From NCBI GenBank assembly GCA_029216955.1, contig JANAVB010042332.1, positions 42,501 to 106,500 on the forward strand: DNA of 64,000 nucleotides, in the 5' to 3' direction. This stretch comes from Iris pallida. Lineage: Eukaryota; Streptophyta; Magnoliopsida; Asparagales; Iridaceae. Of the stretch, positions 11,585 to 24,204 are shown one piece after another. Every line of letters begins with the position of its first letter. Positions within the stretch are counted from its first letter, which is position 1. The notes beneath the pieces are model-generated. The model ran no database searches. It saw only the letters and a list, made by a program, of their open reading frames with translations, and was not told the origin of the DNA. The translations under genes were made by a program, and so were the position numbers.

Positions 11585-11607
11585 ATCTCAAAGCAATATC
11601 CTTGTAG

Positions 11608-14600
11608 ATGGAGAACTCTCGTGCTTCTCTCATCGATACCAGCTTTAACAAGTTGGAGAAATTCGACAGAAAACATTTCCAAATCTGGAAGAGGAATGTC
11701 ACACTTAATCTTCAACTCGTGGACGTAGACCATGTGTTGATTGAGGATGAACTGACGATTCCAGAAGGAGGAACTGCCGATGCTATTGCTGCTGCACTCA
11801 TCAAGCAGAGCAAATGGAAGAGAGAAAACAACATCTGTAAACTGCTGATTCTCAATTCTATGGAAGACTCTCTGGCAGAGTCATATTCTAAGAAGGTGGA
11901 GGCCAAAGAGATCTAGGATTCTTTGGGTAAGCTATATGAAGATGATGAGAACAGGTCCAAAATTTTTATCGTCGAGAAGTACCACAAGTGGCTCTTCGAA
12001 GACGAGATGGCGATGCTACCTCAAGTTAAGAAATTTTTGAAGTTGTGCCAGAAGTTAGATGACGAGAAGATGCCCCTCGTCGACAAGTTCGTCGTTGGAG
12101 GGATAGTCTCGAAACTTCCTGCTAGTTGGAGCAACTTCTATACTAGAATGCATCGGAAGAAGCTGGACATTAGCTTGAAAGATCTCCTACAAGAGATCCA
12201 CGTTGAGGACGAAATACGATCTCAACAAAAGATGGACTCTCTGTCCAACCAACTGGCTAGGGCCAACTTGGTGCAGACAAGAGAGTTCAAGGGGAAGCAG
12301 GTAGCTTCTCATCACAAGAAGAAGGACTCCACTAATCTGAAAGTGAAGGGTCCTTCGTTCAAGCAACAGAAGTCCAAGTCCCACGTGACTTGCTTCAACT
12401 GTGGCAAGAAGGGCCACTATAAGAGTGAATGCAAATTTAAGCCCAAACAAGATGAGCAAGGTGAGCCTAGCAAGGTTTTCATGATTTCTAACATAGTTGC
12501 TATGATTGCTAATGTCACAGCTGTGGGGGCTGACTCTGACTGGTGGATAGACACTGGTACGACCTGCCATGTCTGCTCTGGCAAGGAATGGTTCGTCACA
12601 TACCATCCAACTTCTGAGAAAGTTATCATGGCAAACCAAGCCCAAGCTGAAGTTCTGGGGATCGGAACTATGGAGCTGAAACTCACATCCGGGAACACTT
12701 TGACGCTTCAAGGTGTGAAGCACGTTCTGGTGATTGCAAAGAACTTGATCTCTGGAAGCCTGCTTAGCAACGCAGGCTTAAGGATGGACATCAATGCTGG
12801 CCATATGGTGATGTCCAAGAAGGGAACATACTTCGGAAAAGCTTTTCAAACCGAAGGGATGTTTAAAATTCAGCTTGTAAACCAGTCAAATATAATCAAT
12901 GCAATCGCTCGTTCTGATTATTCTCTTGAGTTGTGGCATAATAGGCTAGGACATGTTCACTGTAAAAGAATTAACAAAATGTCCAGTCTAGGACTTATCT
13001 CCAAATATGGGAGTAAGGTAGAGAAGTGTGAAGTATGTACGCTCAGACAAAGATCACAAGAAAACCCTTTCATCGGGTCAATCGAAGCACAGATCTTCTG
13101 GAGTTGTTGCACTCCGATATCTGTGACTTCAAGCAATTCTCTACAAAAACCGGGATGAAGTATTTTATAACCTTCATCGATGACTTCTCAAAGTACGCGT
13201 TCGTCTACTTGCTCAAGTCTAAGGACGAAGCGTTCGAGAAGTTCAACGAGTTCAGGGCCGAGGCTGAAAGACAAACTGGACAACAACTCAAGAGGCTAAG
13301 AAGTGATCGAGATGGAGAGTATCGGTCTCACGAATTCACATTGTTCTGCAAAGAACATGGAATCATAAACGAGACTACTGCTCCGTATTCTCCTCAATCT
13401 AGCGGAGTAGCGGAGAGAAAGAACAGAACGTTGACAGAAATGATGAACTCAATGCTGCTAACTGTGGATCTTCCTAAATGCTACTGGAGAGAAGCTACAT
13501 TGACGGCCACTTTTATTCTAAATAGAGTGCCGTATGCAACTTCGAACGTAACTCCTCATGAACTCTGGTTCAAAGTCAGACCTAACTTGAATGTCATTCA
13601 AGTGTGGGGGTGTCTGGCCTATGTGAAGCTCCCAGATCTGACGATTTAGAAGCTGGGGACAAGGACTACGAAGACGATCTTCTTGGGGTATGTCGAGAAG
13701 AGTGATGCTCGGAGATTTCTTGATATTGAGTCAAATCATATCATCGAATCTCGATATGCTGAATTTTTTGAAGACAAGTTTGTAAGGCACAAGAACATTG
13801 TTCTAACAGACATTCCGGAGAATGATGAAGGTGCAAAGGTAACTGAGATATTCAATGATCCAATTGTCCAAGATGAAGTTGTTATTGAGGAGACAACGAT
13901 TGAACCAGAACTCGCTGAGCCGTCGTCGAAGCGAGCGAGGAGGCCAAAGAACTTCGGAGATGACTTCATCACCTATCATGTGGAAGCAGATCCGCTTACC
14001 TATGATGAGATGATAAAGATTAGAGATGCTGTTTTCTGGATGGAGGCGATAGACAATAAAATTGAGTCAATCACCTCCAATAACACTTGGGTGTTGGTTG
14101 ATCTACCTGAAGGAGAAAAACCTATCAGATGCAAGTGGATCTTCAAGAAGAAGATGAAAGCTGATGGAACCATTGACAAGTTCAAGGCCAGGCTAGTGGC
14201 AAAGGAGTTTTCTCAAAATCAGAGGATCGACTACTTTGACACGTATGCTCCAGTAGCCCGGAAGACCACCATCAGAATGTTGATTGCTCTCGCAGTGATA
14301 CATAAGATGGTGATACATCAGATGGATGTGAAAACGATATTCCTGAATGACGAGCTGACCGAAGAGATCTACATGCAACAGCCAGAAGGGTTTGTCGTCA
14401 AAGGTCTTGAAGACAAAGTCTGCAAGTTGGTGAAATCTCTGTACGGTTTAAAGCAAGCTCCCAAAATATGGCATAAAATTTTTGACAAAGTCATAAGGTC
14501 AAATAGCAACAGGATCAGTGAAACAGACAAGTGTGACTATACGATATTTGCTGACGGAAGAGGAGTCATCGTTTGTCTATACGTGGACGACATGCTAATC

Positions 14601-15527
14601 ATAGGTACGGATATAAGCTGTGTCACGGAGACAAAGAAGTTCCTCTCGATAAAGTTCAGTATGAAGGACTTGAGGAATGTTGATGTTATCTTGGGACTCA
14701 AGATCATCCGGACAGACACTGGACTAGCGCTGTCACAGTCTCATTATGTTGAGAAGATGATCACTCGTTACGGGCATCAGGATCTTCCAGGGATCAATAT
14801 GTCGTACAAGTGTGATATGAAGTTGAAGCCTAATTCAGGGGAAAGCGTTAGGCAACTGGAGTATGCAAGCGTAATCGGGAGTTTGATATATGCTACTACT
14901 GCCACAAGGCCTGACATAGCTTTCGCTGTGGGAATGCTGAGTCGTTTCACGAGCAACCCAGGCATTGAGCACTGGAAAGCTGTGAAACGGGTTATGAGAT
15001 ATATCAAGAAGACTCAGACATATGCACTGCACTACAGCGGAGATCCGCAGGTAGTGGAAGGCTTCAGTGATGCCAGCTGGTACTCAGAAGTGGAGAGCGA
15101 GAGGTCCACAGGTGGATACATTTTTACAATGGGTGGAGCTGCTATATCGTAGAAATCGAAGAAGCAGACTATGCTCTCGCGGTCATCCATGGAATCTGAG
15201 TTCTTTGCACTTGATATCGCAGCGAAGGAAGCAGAATAGCTTCGGGAGCTCATGTATGATCTTCCAGTGGTTGGGGCACAAATACCAGGGATACCGATAT
15301 ACTGCGACAACCAAGCGACTGCGGCGATGGCATCAAATGACCTCTTCAACTGGAAGAAGAGGACTCTGCGGTTGAAGCACAAGGCAGTACACGATCTCAT
15401 CAAGAGGGGTGTTATTACAGTGATTAATGTTCGGAGTCAGGAGAACCTGGCGGATCCGTTCACCAAGGGCCTCAAGAGCCAGCTGGTCGATGACACAGCT
15501 TGTAAAATAGGCTTAAAAGCATTCTGA
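11608..15527 (+). pseudogene. Copia-2 gag-protease-integrase-RT-RNase H polyprotein, several stops and a frameshift
   Basis: Order of domains: gag (ATG at 11608), zinc knuckle CFNCGKKGHYKSEC at about 12391-12432, protease with the motif DTGTTCHVC at about 12551, integrase with HNRLGHVH, CEVC and the DDE core (DFSKYAFVYL; SDRDGEYRS; GVAERKNRT), RT with YVDDML at about 14581-14598, and RNase H ending LKAF. It is disabled by a TAG at 11914-11916 in gag, a frameshift near 13035-13060 inside the integrase zinc finger, a TAG at 13647-13649 after integrase, and TAG codons at 15150-15152 and 15237-15239 in RNase H, where relatives have Trp. The order protease-integrase-RT-RNase H is diagnostic of Ty1/copia. 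The protease and GAG-pre-integrase sequence look closest to the Tork/Angela-type branch, but that is an impression. Confidence 0.9.
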
Positions 15528-15814
15528 TATTGTGTTATTACATTCCTACCATAAAGTTTTATGCTATTAGTTCAAAGAGAAATCTACTAGGCATCAAACT
15601 TTTGGTTCAAGGAAGGACTATTAACCAGAAGAATATCAGGAACGGTGGGTACTTGTCCTCCGTGACATGAAGAGGTTACGGACCTACAACCACTGTTGTC
15701 TACTGTTGTTTTCTGCAAAAAACGGATCCTGTGGGAAGGTTGGCTTAAATGCCTTAATGAGTTCTCAGGCAGAGTGAATGTCTGGAGTGCTTTACAGGAA
15801 GCACGGTAGCGCAG

Positions 15815-16007
15815 CACTACAAGGAGTGTAACTCCATGCTATAGTGGGGTGACTCCACTATGAGGTTCCCGGTTAGGGGTAATGCCTCGGCTTTGTGAGC
15901 CAAGTCACATCAGAGTAGCACCGCAAATAGGCAGGTAGCCTAATGTTATATGATAATCATAATAAAGAGAGGTAGATAACACTACAAAGAGGACGATATG
16001 TCCTTAT
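15815..16007 (+). repeat. Copia-2 3' untranslated tandem repeats, left part
   Basis: Units beginning GCACTACAA with the CTCGGCTTTG block, matching 6976-7450 of Copia-1. The array stops at the gypsy target duplication CTTAT (16003-16007) and continues at 27219. Confidence 0.8.
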
Positions 16008-19000
16008 TGTCACGCCCCAGAACCAGAATACTGGAGAGCGGAGGAATGACTCAGCCAGCTACGTATTACGGGTAGATGAATACCGTATAATATGATCAAT
16101 GCTGTCTAACCAGACGAGGGGGTGCATACTACATAAAGGTCTTACTATGGTCATTTCACATCTATTGTCTCAATCCTTCAAGCAAGAAACAGTAATGGAG
16201 AACATGCAAGATAAAGCAGTAAGGCGTCCCAAACGCTCAGTCAAAATGTTCTTGAGATCTGGCTTTACAAAACATAGCCAGATGGTATAGCAAGTATACA
16301 CAATTGTTATCAGCTGCAGTCTGACTTAATTACAATCATGTAAAAGTAAGTACAAGACAATCCGACTAACATGTCGGTGCCAAACGGCTAAGTATAAAGG
16401 TAAATAACAAAACGAGCGGTGAAGTAAGGAACCCACTCGAGTCCTCCTACAATCATTCTCCTAGTGTTGACCATCCTGGAGGTAGAAGTACGCTGGATCC
16501 TCGGGAACCGGCTCTAAATCTGGCCATGCAAAACCAGAGAGGTTAGACCTCTAATAGCAAGTACCACAAGGAAGGACGATATGAAGGACTAAACCAGTAA
16601 GTAAAAGAATATAATGATAATAGATCTCTGCTTTCCACTAGGATTCACATCACATCACGACACTTCGAACCAACCTCCCAACCAAACAAGGACAGAAGTT
16701 GGCCCGTCATGTCCTGACATTCTGATCATCCCAGTTAGGTAACAGAGTAGTGCAGTACACAAACAAATCATCTTGAACGGCCAATCAACTACTACGGCTT
16801 ACTAATATGAGTTCCAAGTTATCCTGGAATTATGTAATTAGGGATTCCTCAGTTCTTACTATGTGCGAGCAAGGCTAGTCTATCCCAGTTAACCATGTAC
16901 GCCATGCATGAATTAGACGAGTCCTAGCAGGACGCCCGTCAATATACAATATACAATAATAATAAAAGCAGATACTGCTCCCTGCCCGTGTGGCAGGTTT
17001 ACAGTATCTGTGGGAACCAGCCGGCCCGTCGGGTACTAATCGTCCCAAGGGGGCTGCCATGTAAGAACTCGGGAATCTATTCTCTCCATGCCATCATTAT
17101 TTTATTTAACTTAATAGTCCCTACGTTGAGCGAAATTCTATGCCGTGGATCATGGTCATTCAGATGAGTACTTTCGTACGGGGTACGATATGCACAACTC
17201 TACAACTATACCAGTGCGGCTAGGTTGCAGGTCTTATATAGCGTAATGCAACAATCAAATCTAACCACGGTAATCATGCCTTGACTATAAAGTACACATG
17301 ATTCTTTTGTAGAAAATAAATAAATAAATAAATAGATTGAAGCCTGCATGTGCATGTATGTCAATATTCGGGATCAGCCAGTCGATTTGCAATAGTTCAT
17401 AACATGAACGTATCTCATTCATTCAATTCAATAAGACGACTAGCCAGTCTCTTAGTTCCAACTAGGAACGCATGATCAATTATTAGTCAATATCACAATC
17501 ATTATCGATGGTGGCAAGGCATGAAAATCAATTAGTATTACATGGAGTCGAGCCTATAACTCCTCAGAGTTAAGTTCTAGTCATACTGGGTATCCATGGA
17601 TCAATCAAGACACATGACACATTCCACATAACAATTTGTATTAACAATATTAACATATCATGATTTATCAAGTTCATACAAAAAGGCGTAAGAATTTAAT
17701 AGAGAAATTATCACGCCATCATTAAATGATTAAGTTATAGAACAAATAGTAACACCCAGGTTGGAAAGTCACGCCAACAAGTCTAAGCTAAGGCCAAAAA
17801 GTCATGCCAAGTCTAGTAGGAGTGAGCGTGTAACAGCGTGAGCGTGAAAAAGTACTTCACGCTGGCATTCACAGTGTGAGCGTGAAGGGAAATTCACGCA
17901 GACTCAAGTGAGCGTGAAAAAGTGACAAGAAACCCACGCACGCAAGGATGTGCGTGACTAAAAATCCACGCACGCTCATGGATGTGTGCGTGACTGAAAA
18001 TACACGCACTCATGGATGTGTGCGTGACTGAAAATACACGCACGCTCATGAGAACGTTAGCGTGACTAAAAATACACGCTAACATGTAAGAACATGAGCG
18101 TGACTCAAAATCCATGCAGACACGTAGAGACGTGTGCGTGACTGAAAATACACGCAGACACGTTCAGACGTGTGAGCGTGGCTAAAATACACGCACGCAC
18201 AGAGTGAGCGTGACTAAAATACACGCACGCACACACAGTGTGAACGTAACTCAAAAGTCACGCAGACACGCACAGTGTGAACGTAACTCAAAAGTTACGC
18301 ACGCATGTAAAGACATGAGCGTGACTAAAAATACACGCAAACACGTAAAGACGTGTGCGTGACTGGGCTGATATTTTACGCGAGCACGTAAGAACGTGTG
18401 CGTACAACATTTCCCGAACTCCAAGTCCTATGGAGCCTTCGCTCCAGTGCCAAAATACACGCTAAGGTGGTGGACCAAAACCCATGAATAGCCGAAATAC
18501 ACAAACTTAGATCTAGGGAAATTAAGCCACAGAAACCAAAAATGCCAAGAACCAAACTCTCTCAGGATCATGAGAGAAAGAGAAATGAACCATAAAAATG
18601 GGTGATTGAGAAGCAAGTTTGCACTTGCCTTCTTCTGCTGCTGGTAGGTGGTGGGGAGTAATGAGAGGAAGAAGAAGAAGTAATGGTGAGAATGAAGTAA
18701 TGAGGAGAGAGAAAGAGATGGAAGCTTTAAATAGGAAGGGTGGTGGTAGGTGGTAGGTGGGGTGTTGGGCCGGTTTTAAGGGGATCCAGCAAACCGAAAC
18801 CCAATAAGACTAAAGCAGCAAATAAAATGCAGGTAAAAAAATTGCAGAAATATAATTACAGAAATAGAATTAACATAAAAATTTAAAGAGGAGATAATTA
18901 ATTAACATGAAACTAAAGAAATTTAAATACAGAATAATACATGATAAATACTAAATAAATACACATGAGTTGTACATATATAAAAATACGTATTACGGGA

Positions 19001-19013
19001 ACGGGGAGTGACA
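16008..19013 (-). repeat. Gypsy 3' LTR
   Basis: 3006 bp. Downstream of the probable TATA region (AT-rich CTATTTAAAG complement near 18727-18740) the sense leader contains the GCGTG-CACGC hairpin minisatellite at 17820-18410. It differs from 24205-27218 by scattered substitutions and a few 1-8 bp indels, for example the AAATA run near 17320. Confidence 0.92.
17820..18410. repeat. Hairpin minisatellite in gypsy 3' LTR leader (GCGTGA type)
   Basis: Roughly fifteen or more degenerate units of 30-40 bp such as GCGTGACTAAAAATACACGC, each with inverted arms (GCGTG...CACGC, in places GTGCGTG...CACGCAC) around an A-rich loop. The same array is at about 26020-26610 in the 5' LTR with a handful of point differences. 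Confidence 0.85.
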
Positions 19014-19182
19014 TCTCTACCCACCTTAGAAAAATTCCGTCCTCGGAATTTCAAATCCAAACCGGATAGAAATATCAGAGCCAAACTAATACAAGCAATT
19101 CTAGTGAGCAAGCAATCATTGTTACCATATCAAAAGCAAGTATTATATATGTAAATCCATCAATCTACGATATCAGGTAGTT

Positions 19183-22100
19183 CTATCCATAAGGCGATAA
19201 GCATGAGAAATCAAGACAATCAAGATATACAGAAAGAGATATACCTTGTGAGTCAAACAGGTGTGGATATCGTGATCGGATATCATCCTCACGTTCCCAC
19301 GTTGACTCTCCCAAGGAGTGATGACCCCAAGCAACACGGACAAGACTAATTATTCGGTTCTTGAGTATCTTCTCTCTTCGGTCCAAAATGGACACAGGCT
19401 GTTCCTCGTAAGACAGGTTGGTACCAACAACCAGCTCAGAATGATCGAGGACATGGCTTGGGTCTGATACATACCTACGTAATTGAGATACATGAAACAC
19501 GTCATGCACCTCTCGTAACGAAGGTGGGAGTGATAAACGATAAGCAACATCGCCTATCCGATCAAGAATAACGAATGGGCCCACATACCGCGGACTCAAT
19601 TTCCTGCGAACGCCAAATCTAATGACCCCACGAGTAGGTGAAATCCGCAAAAATACGTGGTTCCCAATAGAGAACTCTAACGGCCTACGATGCTGGTCCG
19701 CCCAATGACGATACCGGTCCTGTGCAACCCTAAGTCGCTCCCTAATTCTTTTAACTACTTCAACCGTCTGAACAATCATTTCTGGGCCTAACATCTTTCT
19801 CTCCCCGATATCATCCCATACAAGCGGTGACCTGCACTTCTTACCATATAATGCTTCAAATGGCGCCATCTGGATACTGGCTTGATAACTATTATTGTAT
19901 GAGAACTCGACCAAGTGCAGGTGACTCTCCCAAGACCCTTCAAAATCTAGAGTGCAAGCTCGTAACATATATTCTAAAGTCTGAATCGTTCTTTCCGATT
20001 ACCCATCCGTCTGCGGATGGTAGGCCGTGCTAAACCTTAACTTGGTACCCAGACTATGATGTAAGCTCTTCCAGAAATGTGATGTAAAGCGGGTATCTCG
20101 ATCCGACACAATACTGACAGGGACTCCATGCTGCCTGACTATTTGTTGCATATATAACTCCGCCAACTTTTCTGTAGATTGCCCTACTCTGAAAGGAAGA
20201 AAGTGTGCTACCTTTGTAAGCCGATCTACTATCACCCAAATAGCATCCTTACCACTTGGTGATCTCGGTAAACCGGTCACAAAGTCCATTGTAATATGCT
20301 CCCACTTTCATTCCGGAATAGGAAGTGGTTGCAATAACCCGGCTGGCCTCTGCTGTTCTGCCTTCACTTGCTGACATACCAAGTAACGGGAAACAAATCT
20401 AGCTATCTCTCTCTTCATCCCGTTCCACCAGAAATGTTGCTTGATATCTTGGTACATCTTGGTCCCTCCAGGGTGAATAGAATACTGAGAACTGTGAGCT
20501 TCTGCCATAACCTCCTGTCTGATATCTCCACTAGGCACACATAGACGTGATCCAAACCTAAGTGTACCATCTTCATGAATTTGCATCTCCTTTCTAAGTC
20601 CTGACTCACATTCTGCCCTAAGCTTCTGAATCCTTGGGTCCCGTGCCTGAGCTGCCTTGATCCTGTCTACCAAGTCGGATTGAACTTGTAGACTCGCCAG
20701 AACTCCTACATCACTAGGAAGTATAACCTCGATGCCCATCTCCTGAAGGTCTTCTAAGATATGCCTCTGCGTTGTTAACATAAATGTGCTGCCTCTCCTG
20801 CTGAGAGCGTCTGCCACTACATTAGCCTTGTCTGGATGATACTGGAGCTCCACATCATAATCCTTGATCAACTCCAACCACCTTCTTTGTCTCATGTTCA
20901 GTTCTTTCTGAGTAAAGATGTACTTTAGACTTTTATGATCTGTGTACATCTCTACTCGGTCACCATATAAGTAATGTCTCCATAGCTTCAGAGCAAACAC
21001 TACTGCTGACTCCAAATCATGAGTTGGATAATTCTTCTCGTGGTCCCGAAGCTACCTAGATGCATATGCTATCACCTTCCCATGTTGCATAAGGACACAT
21101 CCAAGTCCTTTACCTGACGCATCATAATATACTGTAAAACCTCCGGGTCCAACTGGCAATGTAAGAATAGGTGCTGATATCAACTTCTGCGTCAAAGTCT
21201 CGAATGATGCCTGACATTCTGTCGACCAATCAAATGGAACATCCTTCCGGGTCAAGCGGGTCATGGGCGCTAAAAGCCTTGCAAAGTCTGACACAAACCT
21301 ACTGTAATATCCTGCCAATCCCAAGAAACTCCGTACATCTGCTACGGTCTTGGGTACTGGCCAACTCTCTACTGCTTCTACCTTCTTGGGATCTACTGCT
21401 ACTCCAGCTCCTGATATGATGTGACCCAAAAATGAAATATGATCTGACCAAAACTCACACTTTCTGAGCTTAGCATACAACTGGTTCTCTCTCAGAACCT
21501 GCAACACTTTTCTGAGGTGGTCTTCATGCTCCTCTTCACTAGCAGAGTATACGAGAATGTCGTCAAGAAATACAACGACAAACTGGTCTAAGTATGGCAT
21601 AAAGATACGATTCATCAAATCCATGAATATCGCTGGGGCATTGGTCAAACCAAACGGCATTACTAAGAACTCGTAATGCCCATACTTCGACCTGAATGCT
21701 GTCTTGGAAATATCTTCCTTCCGAACCCTCACCTGATGGTACCCTGAACGAAGATCTATCTTGGAGAAAACTCTAGCTTTGCTCAACTGATCAAATAAGT
21801 CGTCGATCTTGGGTAATGGGTACTTGTTCTTCACTGTTGCCGCGTTAAGCTTCCTGTAGTCAATGCATAGTCTGGATGACCCATCCTTCTTCCCCACAAG
21901 TACCACTGGTGCTGCCCATGGTGACACGCTAGCTTGGATGAACTTCTTCTCCTTCAGTTCCTCTATATGCTGATATACCTTGGCCTGCTCTGAATCCGCC
22001 ATTCTGTAAACTCGATCTGATATCGGTTTAGTTCCTGGTGCCAATTCTATACTGAACTCAATATCTCTAACTGGTGGTAGACCTGGAAGTTCTTCGGGAA

Positions 22101-24084
22101 ATACGTCTAGAAATTCTTTAACTACCTTCGGGATCTGAACTTCCTCCATTGCCGCTACTACTCCCTGCTCTTGTTGAGTTGCCTCTGATCTGACTAAGGT
22201 AAATCTCTTCATGCCTGGAATATCAAAAGATACACTCCCTCTACGACAATCTATTGTCGCATGACTGTCTTTCAGCCAGTCCATGCCTAAGATAACGTCG
22301 AAATTTCCCACAGAAAATTCTATCAACCGGGCAGGTAAGGAATGCCCGCAAACTACAACGCTACATGCTAAAATAACTCTACTAACTCCTACGAGCCCAT
22401 TACCAGTGAGTATATTCAACCTCCCTGGCAATGCCTCGAACTCCATTCCTAGCCGTGTCGCAAATCGTGCAGATATAAATGAATGGGATGCTCCCGAATC
22501 AAACAATGCTACTACGGGATATGAGGCGACGAGAATGTTACCTGCCACAACATCTCCCGATGCCAATGCCTCTTCCAAGGACAGAGTGAATGCTTGCCCT
22601 CGACCTCCTTGCTGATTCCCATGCTGCGGCCTAGCCTGGTGCTGCTGCTGGCCCCTGCCTTGATGATGCTGGGGTGGTCTATGCTGGTGTTGTTGTATCG
22701 GCGGTCCCTGCTGCCCAAACATTTGAGCCTGCGGTACTAACGGACGCTGCGCCAATGGCCTAACTGCCACCGCTGGTCCCCGATACTGGCCTGCCCCTGG
22801 TGCTGGCAGAGCAGGAAACTGCTGCCCTGGTCCTCCTGACCTCGAATTCATGGGACATGTGGTAACCCGATGGTCTGGATTTCCATATATTAGACATAGT
22901 CCATTCAAGGTCCGACACACATCTCTAGTGTGTCCCATCTTTCCACAATAAGTGCAGCCCACCGGGGGTTGCTGGTTCTTCCTCTGTTGCTGTTGCTGCT
23001 GCTGCCTGGGTGGTGCTGGTCCTCGTATCGCCACATCGTGGATACGAATGCCAGTGGATGGTGCTGTTGTTCGGGGCGCTGCTCCCCCTCCTCCTTCAAT
23101 CTGACTGTGGGATCTCTTCTGACCCCCAGTCCTTGTCGCAAGTCTCTGAATGGTGAGCTCGTGCCTTCGAGTCGCCATTAATATGTCATCAAAAGTTTGG
23201 TAATTGTGTCCCTCTATCAATTGCAAGAGCTCAAGATGAAACCCTTGCTGAAACCTCATGGCCCTCTGGCGCTCCGTTGCTACCATCTCTGGGGCGAATC
23301 TACTCAATCTGCAGAACTCCGCTGCATAAGCATCTACAGTTTTACCGGCCTGCCTGAGGTTGATAAATTTCTGTTATAGCTCAAACTGCGCCACAACTCC
23401 GTAGTACTTGGTCTTGAATCTTGTAGTGAAATCGTCCCAAGCCACAGGACGTCTGATGCCCACTTCCTCTGATTCCCACCAATCACGTACGAGATCCTGA
23501 AGTAACAACTTTACTAGATCCACACGTTCTGCTGCCGGTACCTTAGCTGCTGTCAGAATAGCCTCAATATCCTTAAGCCATGCATCTGCTGAGATGGTAT
23601 CCTCCGTGCCCTCGAAACGGCGGGGGTTGTACTTGCAAAACCTGGCTAATGCTCCTGAATCAGTCCTTACTCCTCTTTCCACAGCCGTCTGTAATCCTTG
23701 GTTGAGCAACACATTCTGCTCTTATAGCTGAGTGTGCATGCGCTGTTGGACCAACATCTGATGTTGCTGAGTAGCCATCATTCCTCTCATGATCTCCAGA
23801 AGGGCTGGTGTGTCCACTTGGGTAGGTGGAACTGTTGGTGGTGGTGGAACAACCGGATACTGCGATCCAGCTGCTGCTTCCACTATCACTTCTTCCTGAG
23901 TAGCCTCCTGAGGTGAGACTGGCCCTTGTTGCTGACCAACCTGGTCAGGTTGTCCGTGTTGCTCTTGTTGTTGCTGCCCAGCTCTGACCGATGCGGACGA
24001 AGTGCCCCTAAGAAAAGGGACAAGAGAACAATCAAACGACCGGACATGAAGGATCAATGAAGTCAAAGGATACCGGAATGTCAA
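19183..24084 (-). pseudogene. Gypsy gag-pol polyprotein with five in-frame stops
   Basis: Reading from 24084 downward: gag; a zinc knuckle [14 protein letters not shown] near 22950, followed by a degenerate second knuckle ([14 protein letters not shown]); protease ([13 protein letters not shown]) near 22510; RT with CIDYRKLN and the catalytic FLDDILVYS near 21570; RNase H ([14 protein letters not shown]) near 21120; integrase with the H-H-C-C finger and DDE core ([24 protein letters not shown]) at about 20000-20350; and a C-terminus with STWEREDDIRSRYP typical of chromovirus integrase tails. In-frame stops lie at about 23719, 23379, 21052, 20308 and 19999. Three of them replace Gln or Trp codons. 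No frameshift is needed between the blocks. Confidence 0.9.
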
Positions 24085-24204
24085 GCGAGAGATGAGAATA
24101 ACGAATCAGGAGATCAAGGGGAAACATGTGTGATTGAGACATCCTATAAATCAAAACACCCCACAAGTCTGAAATCAGACCTGTATGGGCCACCACTAAA
24201 ACCT

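Noticed and set aside
17820..18410. Possible CRISPR-like array
   Set aside because: Units are degenerate and contiguous with no unique spacers, lie inside an LTR and are duplicated in the other LTR; the context is a plant genome.
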